Shown in pieces: positions 55,689 to 63,700 of a stretch of 64,000 bases of DNA (its first letter is position 1; each line of letters begins with the position of its first letter). The translations under genes were made by a program, and so were the position numbers. A model generated the notes under the pieces. That model saw nothing but the letters and a program-made list of their open reading frames with translations, ran no database searches and had not been told where the DNA came from. Location of the stretch: NCBI RefSeq assembly GCF_016746095.1, contig NZ_JAERTY010000006.1, forward strand, positions 1 through 64,000, written 5' to 3'. The DNA comes from Sphingobacterium faecale (GTDB lineage Bacteria > Bacteroidota > Bacteroidia > Sphingobacteriales > Sphingobacteriaceae).

Positions 55689-57119
55689 ATGAACAAACTA
55701 CTATTTTGGATATATATTATCTGTTGCCCCCTATTGACGGTAGCGCAGCAGCAACCGCTTCAGGTTCTTACTTCTTATCAGGATGCGCTGACGGCGGCCA
55801 GGAAGAGCAACAAATTGATCTTTATCGATTTTTATACAACCTGGTGCGGTCCCTGTAAGACGATGGACAAGGAGGTGTTTACTGATGGTGCGGTCAGCAC
55901 TTATATGAATAAAAATTTTTTGACAGTCAAAATCGATGCCGAGAAAGGAGAGGGCATAGCGCTGGCAAAGCAGTACAAAGTAAGAGCTTATCCGACTTTT
56001 GTCGTTTTGGATGGGCAGGAAGTCGAGAGATTCCGATTCTCCGGTGCTCAGCCGGCACAAGAATTTTTAGAGACTTTAGCGAAAAACCTGGATCCAGCCC
56101 GTCAGCCTGCTGCGCTGGCACAACGTTACGAAAAGGGAGAGCGCACACCTGCACTGATCAATGATTATGTACTTGAAATTATGAGGAGCGGTGACGAGAA
56201 AAAGGGCTTTGAAATCGTTAATGATTATTTCGGAAAATTGAGTGCCGATGAAAAAACGGATCCGGTCAATCTGTTTTTATACCAACGTTATGCTTTGGAT
56301 ATCAATGATGTCAAAGCGAAGTATTTGATAGCCCACAAAGAGGCGTTTGCCAAGCGGATCGGAGCGGAGCAGGCCAATGCATTGGTGTATCGTTTTGTTC
56401 GTTCGGCTCTTATTCCCTATGCCAACGGATACTATGTGAAAGAGAATAAATACGATGAGGCGACTTATCTATCGTTAAAGAAAACACTGGCCGAAGTCAC
56501 ATTGCCCGATAGCTTAGGAATAGGAGCACTGCTAAAGATAGCAGATGCTCAGGTCACCGCTCAGCCATCGGTAATAATGGATGCCTATGCGTCTGAATTT
56601 CCTAAGATTACTAAGAGCGATCGCTTTCTGATGATGCTGCGGATGGGCGCTTTTAAAGATGATCGAGTGCTGGCAGACCGAGCGAAGGCACTGATTACAG
56701 CTTATATATCAGAGTCTGAAGGCAATTCGGTAGACATGTTGAAACGTATACTGTTCGAACTGGAAGAAAAAGGTCCATCGATCAATTTTCAACAGCTTAG
56801 TTATCAAGAAGCTTTAAGTAAAGCTAAAAGTGAAGGTAAGTTGGTTTTTATCGATTGCTTTACCGATTGGTGTGGCCCCTGTAAATGGTTAGATGAAAAC
56901 ACATTTAGAGATCCTGGCACTGTCAAATACTTTGACGCCAACTTTATTAATTTAAAAATCGACATGGAGAAGGGAGAAGGCATAGCGTTATTAAAAAAAT
57001 TTGGGGTGACTTCTTTTCCAACGATGCTTTTTATCAATGGAGAAGGTACTATCCTGCACAAGGTGACTGGCGCACTACCTGCAGAAAAGCTGATGAAAGA
57101 AACGACAGCTCTTCAGTAG
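55689..57119 (+). CDS. Locus D: exported protein with two thioredoxin domains
   Basis: A 476-residue protein with a signal peptide (1-20, PLLTVAQ). Domain 1 (about 25-135) has FYTTWCGPCKTMDKEVF with Cys53 and Cys56 and cis-Pro in VRAYPTFVVLDGQ. Domain 2 (about 365-476) has CFTDWCGPCKWLDENTF with Cys395 and Cys398 and TSFPTMLFINGEG. A helical linker of about 220 residues joins them. The two domains resemble each other closely (KxMEKGEGIALxKxxxV in both), pointing to internal duplication. Domain 1 corresponds to the single domain of the locus A CMPC protein. Both pairs are canonical CGPC, so both should be redox-active in the periplasm. Confidence 0.87.
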   Translation: MNKLLFWIYIICCPLLTVAQQQPLQVLTSYQDALTAARKSNKLIFIDFYTTWCGPCKTMDKEVFTDGAVSTYMNKNFLTVKIDAEKGEGIALAKQYKVRAYPTFVVLDGQEVERFRFSGAQPAQEFLETLAKNLDPARQPAALAQRYEKGERTPALINDYVLEIMRSGDEKKGFEIVNDYFGKLSADEKTDPVNLFLYQRYALDINDVKAKYLIAHKEAFAKRIGAEQANALVYRFVRSALIPYANGYYVKENKYDEATYLSLKKTLAEVTLPDSLGIGALLKIADAQVTAQPSVIMDAYASEFPKITKSDRFLMMLRMGAFKDDRVLADRAKALITAYISESEGNSVDMLKRILFELEEKGPSINFQQLSYQEALSKAKSEGKLVFIDCFTDWCGPCKWLDENTFRDPGTVKYFDANFINLKIDMEKGEGIALLKKFGVTSFPTMLFINGEGTILHKVTGALPAEKLMKETTALQ

Positions 57120-57148
57120 ACGAGGACTCTTGATCTTTTGGATTGTTT

Positions 57149-57179
57149 AATTGCCCCTACAGCAGATGTAGGGGCAATT
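57149..57179 (+). terminator. Terminator-like hairpin after locus D
   Basis: A perfect 12-bp stem AATTGCCCCTAC/GTAGGGGCAATT (57149-57160 with 57168-57179) with a seven-base loop, 29 bases after the stop, followed by a weak CTTGT. The stretch 57180-57445 beyond it holds only a short open frame and no gene I can support. Confidence 0.65.
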
Positions 57180-57445
57180 CTTGTATCTATCGGATGATTA
57201 TATTTCGTTTCCTGTAAATTTACAGATCGTCAAGATATTTAAGGATATGGGGATATCGAACGGTACGGAACTGGCATAAAGCGCGTCCTGTAGCTTATGG
57301 TCTGTCAGAGTCAGAGTTTAAGTCTATGCAAGGTTTTTTTGTCCGACTATCTTGCCGTGAAGAATTCCTGAAGCCGTACTGCGCGATTAATTGATCTCTA
57401 AGTAACACTCGGTATTTCTTTTTTTAAACTACTACCGTTTCAAAT

Positions 57446-57820
57446 TTACTCCTGTGGGACATGTTGTTGGCTTTTTCGCATGATGAATACAATACCGTCC
57501 AATGCGCCTGCATTGGTGGAGTGCGGGTGTTGTTTTGCTATGGTCTCTACCAGTTCGAAGTTCTTTTCTGCCATATAGTTGAGTATCGCTGCGTGCGATT
57601 CTTTGTTGTATAGCTCGTCAGAGAGACGGTTGCCCTCTTCCTGCTGCTCGGGCGTATCGCCGAGGTCAACATTTACCTTTAGCTTTTTTGATAGGGTTTT
57701 ATTGCTCACAGTCACATAAGCATATGTAGTCGATGTTTTAGAGCTAGTTGCTTTCTGTTCTTGCGCCAAAGCGGTAAAGCCAATCGTCGTCGTTAGGAGT
57801 ATTAATAGTAGTCTTTTCAT
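57446..57820 (-). CDS. Small exported protein of unknown function
   Basis: A 124-residue protein with a clear signal peptide (1-19, TIGFTALAQ). The mature part starts with a Ser/Thr/Lys-rich segment, then TYAYVTVSNKTLSKKLKVNVDLGDTPEQQEEGNRLSDELYNKESHAAILNYMAEKNFELVETI, and ends KSQQHVPQE. I do not recognise a family. It stands alone on the minus strand between locus D and the broken-gene patch. The 58-codon gap upstream to 58221 (401 bases) has no supported feature. Confidence 0.6.
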   Translation of the reverse strand: MKRLLLILLTTTIGFTALAQEQKATSSKTSTTYAYVTVSNKTLSKKLKVNVDLGDTPEQQEEGNRLSDELYNKESHAAILNYMAEKNFELVETIAKQHPHSTNAGALDGIVFIMRKSQQHVPQE

Positions 57821-58221
57821 GCCTGTTTTTGTATATAGTGTCTATGATAATAATTTAACTGTTTTTCTTCGTTCTCTCCGGAGTATTTATGAACGATACA
57901 TTCGTCAGGTCTAGCTCCGGTCTTTTAGTTCGTATCCAACATCCCATCAGGGATTATGACCTCTTGAATAGATTTTGACATAATTTGCAATTGGTATCTT
58001 AGTTTATATAAGTTCTTGCATTTTGTCGGGCCTTAAGTTTCCTTTTACTTATTGGGTCTAAAAATAGAAAGCACCATCCGATGTTCTTGTACGAATCAAT
58101 TGGTGAAATATATTACATGAAGATAATAAGTTTATGAGATATAATCAATTTCGGGATATTAGCACGATTGTATCCTTATTCATGTGTGCAATGGTTGTTA
58201 AACCATTTTATAATCAAATCA

Positions 58222-58305
58222 TGAAAAGAATAATCTATATTTTATTTGCTGTACTAGGCATAGGTGTACAGTCTGGCAAAGCACAGGAAATTGTAAAACA
58301 ATAAG
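58222..58305 (+). pseudogene. Truncated exported-protein gene (signal peptide only)
   Basis: An ATG at 58222 begins 27 codons reading as a good signal peptide (MKRIIYILFAVLGIGVQ, then SGKAQEIVKQ) that hits a stop at 58303-58305, right after the cleavage site. The sequence past this point belongs to a nuclease fragment on the other strand, so the rest of the gene appears to have been replaced. The identity of the lost protein is unknown. Confidence 0.5.
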
Positions 58306-58600
58306 TCCATATAGAAATCTTCATTGTCCACCTGAAGATGGTATTGGTTGCCTAAATAAGCAAAGCATTTTCCAAGTTCGAGCAATAGTCTTCGGATTTC
58401 ACTAATTATTGCTTTTTCCATGTCGCGCTCTTGCACATTCTCACTTAAACTTAAGAAATCAAAGACATAAGGGTTTCTCAACGTCTGCTTGGCTAGGTTA
58501 GATTGGATCTTAGGAAGTGTTTCGTCAAAATTGGTGATGGCCTGTCCCTGTCGTTCGTGAAGTTTGCTTTCTATTTGTACTACCCTCTTTCCACAGGTAG
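58284..58600 (-). pseudogene. Fragment of a DUF1016 (YhcG-type) PD-(D/E)XK nuclease gene
   Basis: On the minus strand this frame reads ...SKLHERQGQAITNF, TLRNPYVFDFLSLSEN, ERDMEKAIISEIRRLLLELGKCFAYLGNQY, DNEDFYMDLLFYN, a match to the middle and nuclease portion of DUF1016 proteins. It ends abruptly after DLLFYN, losing the final Lys-containing motif (family end ...CFVVIDLK). The N-terminal winged-helix part is absent. Boundaries are approximate: the frame stays open from 58745 to 58254, but only the middle portion looks like the family. Confidence 0.7.
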
Positions 58601-58635
58601 CTCCAGACCTATTATAGGGTGTTACGCGATATCCG

Positions 58636-58812
58636 TCAATCTGCATATGTAGGTGTACCCATAAGGTGGTCGCGCGCTGCCATATCGGTGTGGCAGGTCC
58701 CTGATGCGATAATTCTGACGAGTACCTCATCGCTCTTGGGAGCATCGAGTTGCATTTTTTCGAGATCGAAAGATCCTCCTTTTTGCTTAGCCACAGCTGC
58801 TGTTATTTCCAT
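58636..58812 (-). pseudogene. N-terminal fragment of a zinc-dependent alcohol dehydrogenase gene
   Basis: The minus-strand frame starting at ATG 58812 reads MEITAAVAKQKGGSFDLEKM, DEVLVRIIASGTCHTDMAARD, the start of an NAD(P)-dependent zinc alcohol dehydrogenase, including the first zinc Cys in GTCHTD. Homology stops after about 47 residues and a stop codon follows. The next sequence to the left belongs to the nuclease fragment in a different frame. The gene has lost its catalytic remainder. Confidence 0.7.
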
Positions 58813-58884
58813 AGTTATTTGTGTTTTAATGACGTTATAATTAGTAAACAGAAAGGAGATAGACATTGTTTGGTGGTGGTTTCT

Positions 58885-58892
58885 TATCTTTG
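58885..58892 (+). promoter_or_regulatory. Bacteroidota -7 box (TATCTTTG) for locus E sigma gene
   Basis: A full TAnnTTTG match 22 bases before the sigma ATG at 58915. The upstream TTTG copies are not at the ideal distance. It supports the chosen start against the longer open frame from 58750. Confidence 0.5.
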
Positions 58893-58914
58893 TGGTTATC
58901 TATTCGGTTTTGAT

Positions 58915-59478
58915 ATGGCTAAAGCAATTGTTGACCCTTCTTGGATTGATAGGTTGGCGGCTGGTGATCAGCAGGCTTTTGCCGATTTTTATGAACACTA
59001 CTGGCAACCGGTATATAACAAAGTATATCGCAAAATCCAACAGGTCGAGGCCACAGAGGATATCGTACATGACTTGTTTCTGAGTATCTGGAAAAATAGA
59101 AGCCGAATTCATGAGGTACTGAACATGTCCGCTTATTTAATGAGCGGCGCTCGATACTTGACTTTCAAGTACCTCGATAAAGAAAAAAAGAAGTATGTAG
59201 AAATTGATAATATGGAGCAGGTATTACCTGAGCCTCCCCTAGAAGATAGGCTTCACTACCGGTATATTCTTGATCTTATCCACGAAGAGATTGAAAATTT
59301 GCCTGAAAAGTGTAAACTTATATTTAAAGAAAGTCGATTCAACCACAAAACAATTGATGAAATAGCGGTGGAATATGGGTTGTCTAAGAGTACTGTTGAA
59401 AATCAAATCAACAAAGCGATAAAAAGAATCCGTCTGAAAACCAGAGGGTTTTATACATTTCTCCATTTTTACGTATAA
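58915..59478 (+). CDS. Locus E: FecI-like ECF RNA polymerase sigma-70 factor
   Basis: A 187-residue sigma factor. Region 2 about 12-82 (FADFYEHYWQPVYNKVYRKIQQVEATEDIVHDLFLSIWKNRSRI). Region 4 about 125-178 (EIENLPEKCKLIFKESRFNHKTIDEIAVEYGLSKSTVENQINKAIKRIR). The start is ATG 58915 (MAKAIVDPSWIDRL); the open frame runs up to 58750 but that part overlaps the broken alcohol dehydrogenase and the promoter box. Closest relative in the window is the locus A sigma factor. Confidence 0.9.
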   Translation: MAKAIVDPSWIDRLAAGDQQAFADFYEHYWQPVYNKVYRKIQQVEATEDIVHDLFLSIWKNRSRIHEVLNMSAYLMSGARYLTFKYLDKEKKKYVEIDNMEQVLPEPPLEDRLHYRYILDLIHEEIENLPEKCKLIFKESRFNHKTIDEIAVEYGLSKSTVENQINKAIKRIRLKTRGFYTFLHFYV

Positions 59479-59551
59479 ATTTTACTTTCCGCGTAGGTGC
59501 TTATCTTATTTGGGGTCACTATAAATGTAAGTAACCCGAAAAATAAGTTAT

Positions 59552-60673
59552 ATGCCGCTTTCTGAAAAAAATAAAAATATATTCAAGGCTTACTTTAAAG
59601 GATTTGAAAGTAAAGAAGAATGGTCTGACCTGAGCAGTTGGTTTGATGCTGAAGAGGACGGGTTGTCTGCAGATCCTGCGCAACAAGAGCAGAGTCGATC
59701 AAGGATACGTACGCGATTGTTGGCTAATATAGAAAAGGACAAATCTCCGCTACGAAGGGTGTATATGCGACCGGCAATACAGGTTGCTGCGGGTATAGCC
59801 GTCGTATTTTCTGCTGCTTGGGGTTACTTGCACTATACAACCAACTATGTCTTCCGTGAACTGGATGGCGCCACAATAGCACAGATTAAACCTATAAAAG
59901 ACTCCGTTAAACTGACTTTTGAAGATGGCAAAGTGGTGTTTCTATCTACGGATAGCGGTGTGAACCAAGCGGTGGGCGAGGCACAACGTATCGTAGATGG
60001 AGAGCTTATCTATAATAGCTCGTCCGATAGAATCGTAAATAATGTTGTAAATACACCTAAAGGGAACATATTTAGGATAAGTCTGCCCGATGGTACTAAA
60101 GTATGGATGAATGCAAAAAGTGTGCTTTCATTTCCTTCGAGATTTGTGGGGGAAGAACGGCAGGTGCATTTACAAGGGGAGGCCTATTTTGAAGTCGCTA
60201 AAGATGATAAGCAGCCTTTTGTGGTGACTTTTGCTGATCAAAAGGTGAGGGTGTTGGGTACCCACTTTAACATATCGGCATATGATGCTGCGGTGCAGCG
60301 TACCACGTTGATGGAAGGGCGCGTGGAGGTTGAGAAAGGTAAGGAGACGGTGTCCTTATTGCCCAATGAACAGGTCGTAGCTTTAGGGAATAAGATGGTA
60401 AAGAGATCGGTCGAAGCAGCAGAATATATGGCTTGGAAAGATGGTTCTTTTGTGTTTCATAACGCTACTCCTAATGAAATCATGCAGCAATTGGCACTTT
60501 GGTATGACTTGCAGATTAAAACTGATGAATCTGGAGCCAAAGAGCGGTTCAGTGGTAAAATAAGTAAAGAAATGGATCTCGCTAAAGTATTGGAAGTATT
60601 GGAAGTAGCGGATATCCATTTTAAGATCTCAGAAAATAAGTTGAGACATAAAGAGATCGAGCGTCGTAAATAA
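59552..60673 (+). CDS. Locus E: FecR family anti-sigma factor
   Basis: A 373-residue inner membrane protein. Cytoplasmic N-terminus 1-70, membrane helix about 74-93, periplasmic FecR domain (TPKGNIFRISLPDGTKVWMNAKSVLSFP, LQGEAYFEV, VLGTHFNISAY), and DUF4974-like C-terminus (FHNATPNEIMQQLALWYDLQIKT). It follows the sigma gene by 73 bases and precedes susC by 35 bases, so sigma, fecR and susC are likely one transcript. Confidence 0.9.
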   Translation: MPLSEKNKNIFKAYFKGFESKEEWSDLSSWFDAEEDGLSADPAQQEQSRSRIRTRLLANIEKDKSPLRRVYMRPAIQVAAGIAVVFSAAWGYLHYTTNYVFRELDGATIAQIKPIKDSVKLTFEDGKVVFLSTDSGVNQAVGEAQRIVDGELIYNSSSDRIVNNVVNTPKGNIFRISLPDGTKVWMNAKSVLSFPSRFVGEERQVHLQGEAYFEVAKDDKQPFVVTFADQKVRVLGTHFNISAYDAAVQRTTLMEGRVEVEKGKETVSLLPNEQVVALGNKMVKRSVEAAEYMAWKDGSFVFHNATPNEIMQQLALWYDLQIKTDESGAKERFSGKISKEMDLAKVLEVLEVADIHFKISENKLRHKEIERRK

Positions 60674-60697
60674 TCATTTTTAATCACATAATTAACT

Positions 60698-60708
60698 TAA
60701 CTAACCTA
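60698..60708 (+). promoter_or_regulatory. susC leader element TAACTAACCTA (locus E copy)
   Basis: Exact copy of the 11 bases upstream of the locus D susC, here touching the ATG at 60709. See the locus D copy; function is inferred only from recurrence. Confidence 0.3.
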
Positions 60709-63700
60709 ATGCAAGAGTACAGTGAAGCTCGCCCAATAGAATTGGGGCGGGAAGAGACCCTCGCAGCAATGCCGGTCAAAAAAGCACGAGCGCAAGCAGA
60801 ATTTTTAGGTAATAGCACGAAGTTGTCTACAACAAAGAGCAGTTGGAAGATACGTCTTTCTGTTGTGTTGCTGTCGACGGCCTTGTTGCAGTTGCCTATG
60901 TCTATCCACGCACAAAAAATTACATTGGATTTGAAGGACGCATCTATTAAGCAGATATTCCAGCAGGTGGAAAAGCAATCTGGATATAGTTTTTTCTATA
61001 AGGATGTGGATGTAGCCAATTTCAAGAAAAGAGGGGTGTCTTTTAGCAATACCAATTTGAACCAAGTGCTGGAATCCATATTGACACCGTATGGATTGGA
61101 TTACGAGATCGTGAATAAAACGGTCGTTATCAAAAAGATGGTTGTTTCAGGAGGGAGAAATAAGACGTCTGTAAATGTTGCTCAGGTACAGCAGTACCGA
61201 GGGCAGATCTTGAATGAGCAGGGAAAGGGCATGCCGGGAGTAAACGTGCGCCTGAAATCAAAACCATCGGTGGCGGTGACTACGCAGAAGGACGGATCCT
61301 TTGTATTACCGAGTGGAGAAGCTGGTGAGGTATTGGTGGTGTCTTATCTTGGCTATGAGACACGCGAAGTGATATTGGAAGGCACGGATAAGGTGGTGCG
61401 TATTACGTTGAAGAGTAAGGAAAACGAGGTCGAGGAGGTCATCATTACAGGAATGATGGAGCGTCGGAAGGAGACCTTTACGGGAGCTACTTCATCTTTT
61501 AATGGTGAAGAACTCAAGGCGGTCTCCAATACCAATGTATTGCAGTCGTTGAAGACATTGGATCCTTCATTTTTGATCATGGAGAATAATCTTGCGGGAG
61601 GAAATCCTAATGCCTTGCCTACGATTGAGCTCCGTGGGCAGACTAGTATTTCGACGGAAGCACTGCGTGACGAGTTCTCCTCGGATCCAAACCAGCCTTT
61701 ATTTATATTAGATGGTTTTGAGACTTCGCTGAAGACAATCGTGGATCTGGACATCAACCGTATCGCTTCGGTGACGTTATTAAAGGATGCCGCCTCTACT
61801 GCGGCGTACGGTTCCCGTGCCTCCAATGGAGTGGTAGTTATCGAAACGATTAGACCTAAAGCAGGGGAACTGATTTTCAATTACACGACGGATGGGAATA
61901 TACAGTTTCCAGATCTGTCGGGTTACAATATGATGAATGCTACCGAGAAAATCGAGTTCGAACGTCTTTCTGGAAGGTTTACAAGGCATTATCGCAATGA
62001 TAACTGGGAAAAACAGGAAAAGCTAGATTCCTTATATTCATTTTATCAGAAGGAATTGGCCCGTGGTGTAAATACGTACTGGTTGAGCGAACCGCTGCAG
62101 ACTAGTTTTTCGCAACGGCACTCGTTGATGGTGAGTGGGGGAGAAAATGCGCTGACCTATTCTATAGGCGGGGATTATAAATACTATAACGGTGTGATGA
62201 AAGGTTCGGGGGGTAAGAACTGGGGCGCTCGTCTGAATCTTGGCTACCGGGCAGGAAAAATTAATATTATTAATCAGCTCTATTTGAGTGGTTATGAGCA
62301 AAGGGAGTCGCCTTATGGAGCATTCTCCACTTGGGTCAATACGAATCCTTATTACGAGAAAAAAGATGCTTCCGAACGGTATCTTGCAGAACTTAAGCAA
62401 TATGAAACGACGGAAACAACGTATATTCATAATCCGTTGTACGCCACTACACTGAGTAATTTTGATCGGTCCAATAATTTTGATCTGACCAATAACTTTA
62501 AGGCGATCTATCAGCTCAATAGCGATCTAAGGTTGGAGTCGTCTATACAAGTCAAAAAATTTAATACAAAGTCGGAGAGATTTCTTTCGCCATTGGATCT
62601 GAGTTTTGATAAGACAGCCATATTGCAACGAGGGTCATTACGGTCAAGAAATAGGGAATCTTTTGGTTATACGGCCAATGTGGGAGCACAGTATGGAAAG
62701 ACATTTGGTCAACATTTGGTCAATGGGGTGTTACGGTTTGAAGTGAGTGACTTGAATAATACCAGCGCAGGTTTTTTTGCTGTAGGATTTCCGACCAATA
62801 GTAACGGTAATCCGCGATTTGCCTACGGATATGCGCCTAACGGTAGGCCGGAAGCTTCATCGAGCGTCAGTCGTCGGAATTCTATTGTGAGTTCTTTTAA
62901 CTATTCGTACGATCGACGTTATAATGCCGATCTATCCCTGACCTATGATGGCTCGACTTCCTTCGGAACCAATAATGTGTACTCGCCTTTCTTTTCGGCG
63001 GGACTGAGCTGGAACTTGAATCAGGAAGAGTTTTTGAAAGAACTGACATGGGTAGACTTATTACGTCTGCGGGCGAATATAGGCCTCACCGGAAATCAGA
63101 GTTTTGCCAGCTATACTTCAATCAGTACTTATGATTATTATAAAGACTATAATTATTCGGGACAAGGATTGTATCTGTCTTCGCTGGGCAACCCAGACCT
63201 GCAGTGGCAGAGTACGAGACAGACGAGCATCGGACTCGATGCCAATTTGCTGAAGAACAGGGTGTCATTACAGATCAATGCCTATCGTAAGGTTACGGAT
63301 CCGCTTGTTGTCGGTATCACCTTACCACCTTCGACGGCCCTGTCCAATTATCCGATAAATGCAGGAGCGCTGACGGTTGAAGGTGTAGAACTTATTACGC
63401 GTTATTCACCGGTTTATAGGCCTTCAGAACGCGTTGTATGGACCTTGGGGCTCACATCATCTACGGTTAAGGAAACCTATTCTGGCTTTGGTAATGTGTT
63501 GGAAACATTGAATAAGAGCCTGCGTGATAGTCGTACTTTGATGAAGTATCGAGATGGCGGATCGCCAAACGATATATGGGCTGTGCCTTCGTTGGGTATA
63601 GATCCGGCTACAGGTAATGAGATTTTTAGAAAGAAAGATGGCTCCTATACTTACCAATATGATTGGGATGATGAGGTCGTCGCTGCTAATGCTGCTCCTA

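Noticed and set aside
13162..57119. Reading the array as polysaccharide utilisation loci
   Set aside because: SusC/SusD pairs are present, but no glycoside hydrolase, polysaccharide lyase, carbohydrate esterase or sulfatase lies in the loci, so a glycan role is not supported by the sequence.
57205..57395. Short plus-strand open frame containing RPVAYGLSESEFKSMQGFF after locus D
   Set aside because: It lacks a start codon, a ribosome site and a recognisable family. It may be a gene remnant, but the evidence does not rise above chance.
57958..58000. Promoter-like TTTG with TATCTTAG 17 bases downstream in the gap before the broken-gene patch
   Set aside because: The -7 box has a mismatch, the spacing is short and the nearest ATG is over 200 bases away.
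60709..60800. GC-rich inverted repeat and an ATGCCG inside the start of locus E susC, considered as a third copy of the A/C leader element
   Set aside because: The TTGG loop and A-C mismatch layout are absent, and the sequence is coding, so the match is probably chance.
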